The notes beneath the pieces are model-generated. The model was not told the DNA's origin and made no database searches. It saw only the letters and a program-made list of their open reading frames with translations. The position numbers were made by a program, and so were the translations under genes. Shown piece after piece: positions 1-8,931 of a stretch of 64,000 bases of DNA. Every line of letters starts with the position of its first letter. Position 1 is the stretch's first letter. The stretch lies in the NCBI RefSeq assembly GCF_000507245.1, contig NC_023035.1, forward strand, positions 695,001 to 759,000. Direction: 5' to 3'. Source of the DNA: Salinispira pacifica. Lineage in GTDB: Bacteria; Spirochaetota; Spirochaetia; DSM-27196; Salinispiraceae.

Positions 1-205
1 CCACCCCGGTGCAGATTACCGCATCGGGCTTCTGCTCTTCGATTGCCTCAATCAGCACATCCCCGGATGAAAAAAAGCTGGTGGGAAGCCTGAGTGCTGC
101 AATGCTGTTTCCGCCGACAGTGTCCGGCATGGATCTGGCCATCTCCCAGCTGGGGTTGATATTATCAATGCCGAAGGGATCGAATCCCGTTAGTAGAACT
201 TTCAT
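1..205 (-). CDS. pcp: Pyroglutamyl-peptidase I, 5' part (runs off the window)
   Basis: Read on the minus strand from an ATG at 205, the first 68 codons begin MKVLLTGFDPFG and continue NPSWEMA, which is the signature start of pyroglutamyl-peptidase I (cysteine peptidase family C15). This cytoplasmic enzyme removes an N-terminal pyroglutamate from peptides. The reading frame stays open to base 1, ending at a CTGV segment typical of the family's first third, so the catalytic Glu/Cys/His lie outside the window. A 108-bp non-coding stretch separates its start from IS copy 1 at 314. The recognition is by sequence pattern only. Confidence 0.85.
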   Translation of the reverse strand, partial: MKVLLTGFDPFGIDNINPSWEMARSMPDTVGGNSIAALRLPTSFFSSGDVLIEAIEEQKPDAVICTGV

Positions 206-313
206 ACTCCCATCCTACTTGAATAACGGGCATGGGTATACGCATGCCGGCCGAAAGAGGAAATAATGAAATTTTACCTATCATCCCATATAACTGCTCG
301 TAGAGGTAGATTA

Positions 314-1974
314 GGGCCTCCTGAAAAAACCCTATGCTGCCATATTACCATACCCCAATACCACGGGGAAATGAGACTTCGGAATTTTTCGGCTGCGCCG
401 TATAGCTATGATAAAGACGCAAAAAAGATCCATGCGAATCTTTTCCAGGTTCATCACCAGCATGACCATGGCCACCTGCGTTTCACTGGTCTCAGAAAGC
501 TTTGTCATTAATCGACCCATTGAGTACCGTCGTTTTGCTCTACCGAATGTCCCTTCAACGGCTATTCTATCCAGCTCATCCTGACGGGTCTGTTTCCTTC
601 GTTCTCGATTTTCTCCACGATCTTTCGGTGGACGACCCAGTGGTGGACCAGATAATCTGATTCCCCGTTCCTTGCACCAATTCCGGTTGCCCCTGGTGCA
701 GTAAATCTGATCGGCGTGTATTGATTCCGGATACACGCCATATCTCTGTTTGTAATTTTCAGCCTGCATGACTAAATCTCCAGACTCGTTGTATGGATCC
801 CATGAACAGCGATCGATAAACATGTACCCGTTAATATTGGCGGATGAAATCTTCATGCCGAACTCCACCGGGGTCCCGGCTTTTCCCCTGACTATTGGGC
901 GAATATGGGGTTGGGAGATACTCACAACCCGGCCCGATATTCGATGATCTTTGGATTCATACATCAGTGCCTGCTGGCGAAAGACTTCCGAGATAACCAG
1001 CAGATTCCGGTACTGCTGCCGAGACAGGCTATTCAAGCCGACTACCGTCGCTAATTGCTCTATATGCCGGAGATTACGGCGTATGTACCCCAGCTACTTG
1101 CGTATTGCCTTGCGCATCTTGTTCTTGCTTGCTCTGCGCTTTTTGATGACCGCCAAAAAATCCTTTCGCGCTTTCTGCCGGTAGGTTCGGGGTTTTGTCG
1201 CCCCCTTGGGCCGTTCTGCGTGAAGAACGTCTATGATGGTTTCCAGTTTTTCCCGGCTCTCATTTAAAAGGGAAAGGTCTGTGGGATATCGAATATCACC
1301 GGGTACGCAGGTGGCATCAATCAGCAGCTTCCCGCTATTTTCTACCTCAGGATTTTCTTCTTTTTCAGCTTCCGTATCATCTTTCGTTTTTTTTTACGTT
1401 CTTCGGCAATTATCATTTCATTTGCCCGGGAAATCATGTCCATGCTGATTCGCTTTCTGAAATGAACCATCCCGGATGCACGGCCGGGCAACGAGCGTAG
1501 CGAGTGACCAGGCATGGATGGATCAAAGGGAGCTTCATCCTGGTACCCCTGCATCCCATTAAGATATTGCAAATAGTGATTCTCGCGAATCTGTTCCACA
1601 GTTTCTTCATCCGTAATTCCTAATTTTTCCTTTATAATCAGGGCACCCAATGCTGTACGGAAACGGATCGCCGGAGCGCCTTGCCCGCTCTCGATAGCAA
1701 ACTGTGAGGCATATTCTGCTTCTAAATCCTCCCAGGGAATTAAATTGGCAAGCTGTACCCAGCGGTTATTGGGGTTCAGTTTTCCGCCAAACGGTACATA
1801 AAAATCCTGAAATGCAAGCTGCTGTGAATCTTCACTCCGATACATATTCCCCTCCCACTACAAAAGCATGTGCAAGGGTTTTCGGCCACTTCTCTAAAAA
1901 TCCTTGCACTTCATGCACAAATTCTAGCAGCATTTCATTTATATGTATAGGGTTAAGGTTTTTTCAGGAGGCCC
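314..1974 (-). mobile_element. IS5/IS1182-type insertion sequence, copy 1
   Basis: The 1661-bp element is bounded by inverted repeats that start GGGCCTCCTGAAAAAACC on the left and read GGTTTTTTCAGGAGGCCC on the right. A perfect 7-bp direct repeat TAGATTA lies at 307-313 and 1975-1981 and is best read as the target duplication of a recent clean insertion. The insertion falls at the stop codon of the neighbouring minus-strand gene, whose TAA at 1979-1981 is provided by the duplicated target. Two more full-length copies (16148-17807, 19884-21542) and a 3' remnant (32694-33343) occur in the window. Confidence 0.92.
332..1845 (-). pseudogene. IS5/IS1182-type transposase, copy 1, frameshifted and with an amber codon
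   Basis: The N-terminal half (1342-1845) has the DUF772-like domain of IS5/IS1182 transposases, including an LIPWEDLE segment and a PGHSLRSLPGRAS stretch. The catalytic half (332 to about 1340) follows in another frame, beginning near the first catalytic Asp in LLIDATCVPGD. The two frames meet at a run of nine T (A9 on the coding strand) at 1387-1395, where a -1 shift would join them. A TAG at 1094-1096 then interrupts the second frame. Copy 2 has exactly the same two lesions. Frameshifting or slippage at A9 could be programmed, but the amber codon makes a full-length product unlikely without suppression. I therefore call it non-autonomous or defective. Confidence 0.8.
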
Positions 1975-1978
1975 TAGA

Positions 1979-3481
1979 TTAAGGATAAAATTCACTCAGT
2001 TCCTGGATGAGAATATAATCCATCCACTCATGAAAACGGGTGAATGATTCTCCTGTGGCATTTTGCAGGTATTCGTTGGCCTGTTCTTTCTCAGCATCGG
2101 TTCCGGTCCATGTCAAATAGACAAGCTGCTTAATCAAGGCATGTTCATAAAGCTCATATAGATAATTCCGCAGGCTTTCAACCGACTCAAAACCACTAAA
2201 ACCTCTGTCCACAAATTCACGTGTACCCAAGTATGCGATTTTCTGAATCGGCTCAAAGAGGTACGTATCCATTGCATCAAAATATGTTAGGTTGCTCGAA
2301 GTAAATAGAAAATACTCGACTAAGCGATCAACAAATACCTCATAAAAAGACTCGAATTGCTGGATAACAGATACATCCTCTTGTGAATGAGCATACTCAA
2401 AATAGTTCCGATAAAATTTCTGATAGAATTCATAATTCAATTCATTGGCATATCGTATTTGTTGATATTGTAGAAAGTCAGAAATGTATGCATCCGAAAA
2501 GTCGATCTTGTTGCCCATAACACTGAAAAAATCCGGAAGCCTCACACTGATTCTCATGCTAAGAATAAAATACTCTATGAGGAACTCGAATTCTTTTCTG
2601 TTTGAACCCAAGATCTCAGGCTTTGGATCTATTGATAGTATATTCCCACGATTCCTATTCTCCCAGTCCTCACGGTCTACAGGAGGAAAAAACAGGTGGT
2701 CGATTACAATAGACGAGTAGCCCGACTCCAGAGTATTAAAGTACAGGGATGGAACCTCTAAGTTGCGTGTTTTGTAAAGATTGGTGAAATAACGTAAAGT
2801 TGTATCATACCCGCCTGCCTCCAAAAAACTTCTCATTGAGTGGTCCAATGACCATGGTTCATACTTAACGTGTGCATTACCGATAAACACAAACACTAAA
2901 TCATCCGGATGCGCTTCTAAAATTGATGATAGATTCTCTGTCAGCATTATTTCTCTATTCTGGTAATGAACTGTTACTGCATCGATTATTTCTATAGGGG
3001 TCATGCTTTCAAAGTCGAAAAGAGGAAAGCTATCATCGATAAAATGGGGGATTATTTCTATTCCATGTTGATTTCCAATATCCTTAATCTGATCTATTTT
3101 CCCGAGGGTGTATCCAAGCCGGCTGAGTTTCAGCCGGTTATAGTCTGTGAATAATGTGTTTTGATCCCATTCATTAGTGTCATCGGAAATGAAACTCTCC
3201 AAGTCTTGAGATATTTCGAATGCAAGATGGATGTTTCTTTTTTCGTATTGAAGTTGAACAAAGTCTTCAAGAAACCGAAAAAACAGATTTTCCGGGAGTA
3301 TTCTGCCGTGATCAAAATCACCAAAAAAAATGATTTGAGAATCTTCGGCTAGTGAACTGATGTACTGAACATCAGAATTATTGAAATTAAGATCTATCTC
3401 GGAGTGCACTGAGGCAGATGCGAAAAGAAGCAGCAGGACATAAAATACTGGTAGACGAATGTTCCAATTATCGCAGCACAT
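1979..3481 (-). CDS. Secreted protein with ChaN/EreA-like sequence features
   Basis: The predicted 500-residue protein starts with a hydrophobic signal peptide (about residues 9-27, LPVFYVLLLLFASASVHS), so it is probably exported. Early motifs FFGDFDHG, later LAFEISQDLESF and VFVFIGNAHVKYE resemble the conserved blocks of the ChaN/Tiki/erythromycin-esterase-like fold (a 'GExH'-like start, an 'E' block and a 'GNAH' block). Canonical residues are only partly kept, so catalytic function cannot be claimed. The second half has no recognisable domain. IS copy 1 has inserted exactly at the stop codon, removing any original downstream sequence. The next gene upstream on the same strand (3544-4176) also encodes an exported protein. 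Confidence 0.6.
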   Translation of the reverse strand: MCCDNWNIRLPVFYVLLLLFASASVHSEIDLNFNNSDVQYISSLAEDSQIIFFGDFDHGRILPENLFFRFLEDFVQLQYEKRNIHLAFEISQDLESFISDDTNEWDQNTLFTDYNRLKLSRLGYTLGKIDQIKDIGNQHGIEIIPHFIDDSFPLFDFESMTPIEIIDAVTVHYQNREIMLTENLSSILEAHPDDLVFVFIGNAHVKYEPWSLDHSMRSFLEAGGYDTTLRYFTNLYKTRNLEVPSLYFNTLESGYSSIVIDHLFFPPVDREDWENRNRGNILSIDPKPEILGSNRKEFEFLIEYFILSMRISVRLPDFFSVMGNKIDFSDAYISDFLQYQQIRYANELNYEFYQKFYRNYFEYAHSQEDVSVIQQFESFYEVFVDRLVEYFLFTSSNLTYFDAMDTYLFEPIQKIAYLGTREFVDRGFSGFESVESLRNYLYELYEHALIKQLVYLTWTGTDAEKEQANEYLQNATGESFTRFHEWMDYILIQELSEFYP

Positions 3482-3543
3482 ATATATTTCCTCTCAATGT
3501 AGAAAACTGGAGAACACATTGAATGCAGTGCTTCTCTCGTTTG

Positions 3544-4176
3544 CTACTCACTGGTTGTGTACGAGTACTCCAGGATCAGATAGGTACTTACGGAAACATA
3601 TGGTAAATAAATGTCTTCATCGTCAAGTAATCCAATATTCAGCAAGACCGGTCGGTTATCCATGAAAGTGATCCAAAGATATCTGATATCGTCGCCCTGT
3701 CTCAGGCGAAAAATTTCTGAATCTGGAAAATATGCACGTACATGATAGGGTCTGCGCTCAAAGTGTGTATCTATCCAAAAATCTTCTGTATATTGTAAAC
3801 GATTCGATTCACTAAAATACTCATAGTTATAAAAATCTTTAAAATCATAATCAGAGATATACGTATACATGGTATTGAGCAATTCAAATTGTACAGTATT
3901 ATCGTCCAAAAAGCTGATGAGTACCTCGTCTGTGCTGTCAATGTCTCCCGAAGAACTGTTACTGGCAGTAGCAAAAACATCTTCAGTGTGCCCTCCGTTT
4001 ATGGATGTTACGAACCCCTGTATTTGCCCTGATATTTTCATTTGTAAATTGCTATAGCCATTCCAGGCATCTTCCACATCATCAACACCTTCACCCCATG
4101 GAGCGGCGAAGATGGGGAGGGCCATTATCAGTATCAGAAGTATTGTACAATTATGCTTTTGGGCTGAGATTCTCAT
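3544..4176 (-). CDS. Hypothetical secreted protein
   Basis: This 210-residue product begins with a signal peptide (basic start, then TILLILIMALPIFAAP) with a likely cleavage after Ala-Ala around residue 25. The mature part is acidic and rich in aromatic residues (Tyr, Phe, Trp) with alternating patterns suggesting beta strands. No catalytic motif was recognised. The general shape (signal peptide, about 200 residues, beta-rich) is like periplasmic lipid- or lipoprotein-binding proteins, but I cannot assign a family. It lies 62 bp upstream of the 1979-3481 gene on the same strand and may share a transcript with it. Confidence 0.6.
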   Translation of the reverse strand: MRISAQKHNCTILLILIMALPIFAAPWGEGVDDVEDAWNGYSNLQMKISGQIQGFVTSINGGHTEDVFATASNSSSGDIDSTDEVLISFLDDNTVQFELLNTMYTYISDYDFKDFYNYEYFSESNRLQYTEDFWIDTHFERRPYHVRAYFPDSEIFRLRQGDDIRYLWITFMDNRPVLLNIGLLDDEDIYLPYVSVSTYLILEYSYTTSE

Positions 4177-4288
4177 ACATGTGTCCTTAAATGATAAATT
4201 AAATAAATTTGCGTTATAGATGTGTAATCGTATAATACGGAGCCTTTCCAGTCAACCGCAGGCTCCCGGCTGACAAACTCCGGTCTGC

Positions 4289-6063
4289 TCACTCAGCGAT
4301 CTGTCCGCTGAGCCTCATTGCATCGAGTAATGCCCGCATTTTATGAGCTTGTTCCAGATCCTGATTTTGATACTCCTTAACTCCGAAATTTTCGCTCTGA
4401 TAATATCCGGGTTCCTCTCCCGGCGGATTTTTGCCCTTGGGAATAATGCCTGCGAAGTGGACAAACAGACTACCGCCTTCCTCTTCCCATACTTTCAGCA
4501 GGCTGCGGTAAAGGTTGTACATGTTGCCATGACTGTTTACCTGATCCCTGGTGAACCGGCTTCCGGTGAAATGCTGACCGCCTTCATAGGCCAGCAAAGG
4601 GAGCCCGAACTCCGCTGCAAGAGCTGCATCTGAACGAATTTGATAGCGCATACCGGGCTCCTGGCTTTGAACCCCGTATGGATCTCTGCCTTCAACGTAC
4701 GCAATGGCATCATCAAGAAAATCTCCGGGACCGCTTCGGCGAAACCCGTAGTCGCCCTCAGGTTCTCCCACATACGGAGCCACAGCGAAGGCATCTGCCT
4801 GGTATCCGGCGGCCATGCCCTCTTCTTCACCCGTATACAACGGCGTTTCCAATAGATAGCGGGAGGGAAACCAATAGGGCATGGATGCGCCGATCTGCCC
4901 GGCGAGAACCGAGATTATCCGATCCGGCCGGGATGCAAACACATCTCGAAAGATATCAGCTATTTCGATGCTGCGGATTCCCTGCCAGCTATAGATCATC
5001 ATGAGTTCATTTACCGGTTCGCCGTCGCTGTAGCCGGTCACGGTACCCTCCACCCCCTGCCAGCGGGATCTGGCCCGGGTCAGGGCATAATCTCTGCCGA
5101 AGGAGTAAGGCTCCGCCCAGTTCCACAACTCGTTTCCCAGCTCCAGATACAGTCTGCGATCCGGATCCAGTTCCGCCCGCATCAGCTCTGCCAGAGACCG
5201 TACAAAATCATCGTCAGCAGCCACCGGAATATTCAGCCAAAGATCCGAATCACTGTAATTGGCCAACCAGGCCGCCGCCTCAAATGGTGCACCCAGGGCT
5301 CCCCCCCAGTGTGAATATTCAGGAGATTTCCGCTGTTCCCAGCTGATGCCCGGACCGTATATCAGTTGTTCGCCTATGAGGTGAAGAGGACGAATGACAC
5401 GGAACGGTGTAATAAAATCGATGTACTTCCGATTAAAGGGCCTGCCGTTTCCTGACTGCTTCGCCTGAGAGAAATATCTCTTATATAGTCTCCCGTAGCT
5501 TCGGGATCGTTCGCTTCAATGATGAGGCTGAGATATCCTTGGCCATCATATATCACCTCAAATTGGGAGTATTCATTCCCGGTGTCGATCTCCCGAACAA
5601 TGCGAGCCCCCTCAAGTCGAATCTCGCCCTGACCTCGGTAGCTGAGGGTCAGCGTCTCTGCCGGAATGCTTCGATAATCATCGTCGATGAGAATGGTAAC
5701 CAGGCGATCAGCGATCATCCGGTTGTCCAGGGTCATGGAGATCGGCCAGCCTTGTGAATCCTGCTGCACCTTGTGACGGTACTGCCCCATCCATTGTCCG
5801 TCGATCACCGGCACCCACATGCTGCCCGCTTCCGTGTTTCCGATCTCGTTTTCAAAGCCCGCCTGCTTAACCAGATCGTTGAGCATCCATGCACTCATCC
5901 AATAGTTAATCGGTGCAACTGCATTGCCTATGGAAATCGTGGATTGAGCCGCAGCTGGAGTATCCCGGGATATGCCGGCAGATGGAGTCGCCGGATCTCC
6001 GGCACAGCTTATGAAGGCGAAAAAACAGAGAATAGAAAAGCAAAAGATAATTTTCTGGTTCAT
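4289..6063 (-). pseudogene. Lipoprotein with glycoside-hydrolase-like region, split by a frameshift
   Basis: The gene starts at 6063 (MNQKIIFCFSILCF) with a type II signal peptide whose lipobox is FISC, so the product should be a lipoprotein. Its first frame ends at 5374. A second frame covers 4289-5266 and can be extended upstream without a stop to about 5460, reading NRKYIDFITPFRVIRPLHL and then HWGGALGAPFEAAAW. The two halves therefore belong to one protein and are separated by a frame change between about 5440 and 5480. The second half contains YLELGNELWNW and LPLLAYEGGQHF, the kind of Asn-Glu and Glu sites seen in clan-A glycoside hydrolases. Whether the shift is real or a sequencing error cannot be decided here. 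Confidence 0.65.
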
Positions 6064-6179
6064 ACCAGAGAGTATAGCTGTGGTCACGGAGAAATACAGG
6101 GTGTTACGCAATTGTGCCGGTGCAGGCAGGCCATGAGGTCAGTGAGTGCACACCGGCACTCCCTGCGATTCTTTGTTCT

Positions 6180-6899
6180 CTATTGGCCTGCGTCCCGGTA
6201 TTGGCCTGCGTCCCGGGCAGCCCGGTCCGCGTCCTGACGGCATTGTACGCCAAGGATGAATTGCTCAAGCACCTTCCGGTACCGGGTTTCGAAATCGATG
6301 GCGAATATCCTGAGACGGGGATCTTCCAGCACCCGGTTGTGCACTTCGCTTCTGGTTGCCATGGGCATGAGCCCGGTGACCAGGGCCAGCTGCATGGTGG
6401 GAAAATCTGCCAGGGCCTCGGCGGGATACCAGGGCAGCCGGCTGCGCACGATCTCTGCAATTCTCAGGCTGATATCCGCCAGATGAAGCTTGAACTCCCG
6501 CAGCAGTTCCTCTCCGGCGTTGTCGTCCAGGGAGAAGGACATCAGCGGCAGGAGGCGGGGCAACCGGGGCTGGGCGGTAAAATGTTTCACCCACCAACCG
6601 GCGAACGCGGAACTTGCACCGGGTTCGCCCCCTGTTTTGAGGGCGGCTGCGCTCATGCTGTCCGATTCCATTTCCCCAACCCAGGATTCCAGATCCCGCT
6701 GAAGGATGGCAAGGAAAATTTCTTCCTTGCTGCGGTAATAACGATAGAGGTTCGGGCGGGTAAATCCGGCCCGCTTGGCGATCTGCTCCAAGCCGATGCT
6801 GTGATAATCTGCGCTCAGGAACAGACTGCCGGCGGCATCCTGAATTGCCAGAATGCGTTCGGCTTTCTGATCCTCACTGCGGGCTCTCTTCCAGCTCAT
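6180..6899 (-). CDS. TetR-family transcriptional regulator
   Basis: The 239-residue protein has the classical TetR N-terminal helix-turn-helix (about residues 15-62): AERILAIQDAAGSLFL, then GLEQIAKRAGFTRPNLYRYYRSKEEIF. The C-terminal part is helical and variable, as expected for the ligand-binding and dimer domain. It follows the short-chain dehydrogenase gene with an ATGA overlap (6896-6899), so the two are translationally coupled. The palindrome at 7750-7790 in front of the dehydrogenase gene is the obvious operator. The regulator is thus probably an autoregulating repressor of the pair. The inducer is unknown. Confidence 0.85.
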   Translation of the reverse strand: MSWKRARSEDQKAERILAIQDAAGSLFLSADYHSIGLEQIAKRAGFTRPNLYRYYRSKEEIFLAILQRDLESWVGEMESDSMSAAALKTGGEPGASSAFAGWWVKHFTAQPRLPRLLPLMSFSLDDNAGEELLREFKLHLADISLRIAEIVRSRLPWYPAEALADFPTMQLALVTGLMPMATRSEVHNRVLEDPRLRIFAIDFETRYRKVLEQFILGVQCRQDADRAARDAGQYRDAGQ

Positions 6900-7735
6900 A
6901 TGCCGTACGCCATTCGGACAACTGCATCGAATACCCGATCCGACAACCAGCGCCGCAGGGTAAGCAGCAATTTGGCATTGCGTCCGGGAGCGTATCGGGT
7001 CCGCGGGCGGCGGCTTAATGATGCATGGGCAATTGCCCTGGCAACCACCTCCGGTGCAGACGGGCGGCCTTTGGTGTACGCATTTTCCATGGTTTGTACC
7101 GTTGCTGCGGTAAGGCGGGCATAGGCTCCTTCACCGGAGGCCTTCCGGGCCGAATCGGCAGCAATGGATTCCCATTCGCTCTGAATGGCCCCGGGCTGAA
7201 TCACCGAAACGTCAATGCCGAACTGACGCAGTTCAAACCGCAGGCAGTCGGAAAAGCCTTCCACGGCATGTTTGGTTGCGTGGTACCATGCGCCAAGGGG
7301 GGTATAGATCCTCCCGCCCATGCTGCTGACGTTGATAATCCGGCCGGATCCCTGTTTTCTCATCAGAGGAAGGGCCAACTGAGTAAGCCGGGCAAGCCCG
7401 AACATGTTCACATCGAATTGTCTGCGGGCTTCAGCGAGTGTTACATCCTCCACCGCACCGTAGGTACCGTATCCCGCATTGTTTATCAGGATGTCCAGCG
7501 ATCCGGCTTCCTCGGCGATGGCTGATACGGCGGCGGCCATGGACTGTTCATCGGTGACGTCCAAACCTAATGGCCGAGCTCCCTCAGCCCGGATATCTTC
7601 CATTCTTTCAGTTCGCCTGGCTCCGGCGTACACGGTGATGCCCCGGGACAATAACTCCCTCACTGCCGCCTTGCCGATGCCTGAAGATGCACCGGTCACC
7701 AGCGCGACGTTATGTGTTGTACCTTTCCTGTTCAT
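6896..7735 (-). CDS. Short-chain dehydrogenase/reductase (SDR)
   Basis: This 279-residue classical SDR has the NAD(P)-binding TGASSGIG motif near residues 15-22, the NNAG motif in the middle (ILINNAGYG), the catalytic Ser in INVSSMGG and the catalytic YHATK. A cytoplasmic oxidoreductase acting on a hydroxyl/carbonyl substrate is expected; the substrate is not predictable. A good ribosome site (AAGGAG) lies about 7 bases before the ATG at 7735. It is the first gene of a two-gene operon with the TetR gene, and its promoter region contains the inverted repeat at 7750-7790. Confidence 0.88.
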   Translation of the reverse strand: MNRKGTTHNVALVTGASSGIGKAAVRELLSRGITVYAGARRTERMEDIRAEGARPLGLDVTDEQSMAAAVSAIAEEAGSLDILINNAGYGTYGAVEDVTLAEARRQFDVNMFGLARLTQLALPLMRKQGSGRIINVSSMGGRIYTPLGAWYHATKHAVEGFSDCLRFELRQFGIDVSVIQPGAIQSEWESIAADSARKASGEGAYARLTAATVQTMENAYTKGRPSAPEVVARAIAHASLSRRPRTRYAPGRNAKLLLTLRRWLSDRVFDAVVRMAYGI

Positions 7736-7749
7736 GTGTCTGCTCCTTA

Positions 7750-7790
7750 AATTACATTGTGTAACTAAAAATAAGTTACGGGGTGTAATT
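7750..7790. promoter_or_regulatory. Probable TetR operator (interrupted palindrome)
   Basis: Two perfect inverted arms, AATTACA-N4-GTAACT and AGTTAC-N4-TGTAATT, are separated by 7 bp (AAAAATA). They sit 15-55 bp upstream of the SDR start codon. Symmetric AT-rich arms of this kind are typical TetR-family binding sites, and the TetR gene is the second gene of the operon. Autoregulation is inferred. Confidence 0.7.
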
Positions 7791-7960
7791 AGTCAAGATT
7801 ATTCGGGGGAGATATTGCTTTATGGGTCATTTTTTGGAGACCTGCGCCGGCGAGATAAAAGATTTAACAACAGAACTCTCATCTGATCCTTCTCATCGGA
7901 CCACCAAGTCTGATGTTTTTCCTCCGGCAATTTTTTCTTGAAACAGGCCCGGAATCGATA

Positions 7961-8533
7961 ATGACAGAATGGCATGGATTGGGCGGCCTTCTGCTTCTTT
8001 TTATCACCGCAGGTCTCCCTTTAGGCGCTGTACTTCTCGTAAAAGGATCAGCTCTACTTGCATTCCGTCGAAACGTCATTCACGGATTGCTCCTTTTGTT
8101 CCTTCTGGAAATCGGCTACTTTCTATTCCACGCAGTGCGGTTACTACAGGACTGGTCAGTTCCATTTGTTTTTTTCGCAGTTTCGGGATATCTGTACATC
8201 ACTATATTCATAATTCTGGTCCTGGCATGGATGCGCACGCGGAAAACGCTGGCTGGCAATGTACGGGAGGTTTCCGATTATATTCTCTGCGGAGGTATCA
8301 GTTTTTTATCAGCAGCGTGGCAGACCTGCGGCATGGTAGGAGCCCCCGGTTTTGCCCTGCAACCGGAAATAGCCTTGGAGCTGGGTAATCGATCCTTTAT
8401 TCTGGGCCAGATACTCATTATGCAATTTTTTCTTTTGATGGGGTTCGTGTTCTTACTCGCCGCAATGCGCCGACTCAAGTTCAGAAACGGCAAAGCAGAT
8501 TCGAAGAACCGCCAGGTGCCCCTCAGGCATTAA
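7961..8533 (+). CDS. Hypothetical multi-span membrane protein
   Basis: From the ATG at 7961 the product has 190 residues with about five hydrophobic segments: LLLLFITAGLPLGAVLL, a GLLLLFLLEIGYFLF segment, FVFFAVSGYLYITIFIILVLAW, a weaker one near ILCGGISFLSAAW, and LIMQFFLLMGFVFLLAAM. The frame is also open to an ATG at 7913, which adds 16 residues. Neither start has a strong ribosome site. No family is recognised. It stands alone and faces the SDR operon head to head. Confidence 0.55.
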   Translation: MTEWHGLGGLLLLFITAGLPLGAVLLVKGSALLAFRRNVIHGLLLLFLLEIGYFLFHAVRLLQDWSVPFVFFAVSGYLYITIFIILVLAWMRTRKTLAGNVREVSDYILCGGISFLSAAWQTCGMVGAPGFALQPEIALELGNRSFILGQILIMQFFLLMGFVFLLAAMRRLKFRNGKADSKNRQVPLRH

Positions 8534-8931
8534 ACTGCAACAAAGCACTGAATTTCATCTCCATGGAGAGCTTCCCTTTTCTGTTGAAGTAACGGTACTA
8601 CTGCGATTTGGTTCCGGACCGCATAGCAAAACAGGAACGGTAACCGGAGTCTGCTATTTTTGTCCGCTGTATTCCCGCAATTTAACACCGGTGATGAAAA
8701 GCAGAAGAAGGTCCTGAAACACAGGACGGAGGTGAAGCGTGGAACGATTCGGTTGCGCCGAAAGGTAAATGGATTTATGGTGAAGGAAGCGGTGGTGTTA
8801 GGCTCTGCTTGGAAGTGAAGTGTGGCTAGGCAAGTTGCATTATGCGGTCCAGATTATTTGACCTCATACAGTGATTTGACCCTATAAATGAGATTAGTGG
8901 ATGCAGCAAGGTTGCACTCAATGAGGATTAG
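8534..8931. other. Non-coding interval before the defence locus
   Basis: About 400 bp without a convincing ORF. The last 75 bp contain a promoter-like pair (entered separately). The middle (8690-8820) is purine-rich and resembles no RNA family that I can name. Base composition becomes A+T-rich after about 8850, where the accessory region starts. Confidence 0.4.
8858..8888 (+). promoter_or_regulatory. Candidate promoter of the GHKL-Z1 defence operon
   Basis: TTGACC at 8858-8863 is followed after 18-19 bp by CTATAA/TATAAA (8882-8888), some 45 bp upstream of the first start codon at 8932. TTTGACC is repeated at 8876-8882, overlapping the spacer. The match to a sigma70 promoter is reasonable but not tested. 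Confidence 0.35.

Noticed and set aside
951-1448. Extra small genes inside IS copy 1 (and the same in copies 2 and 3)
   Set aside because: They are antisense shadows of the transposase frame, repeated because the IS is repeated.
6114-7124. A 336-residue plus-strand ORF overlapping the TetR and SDR genes
   Set aside because: It is antisense to two genes with clear family motifs and an operator.
8690-8930. Structured RNA or group II intron end before the defence locus
   Set aside because: Purine-rich segments are present but I could not find a domain V-type hairpin or any known RNA motif.
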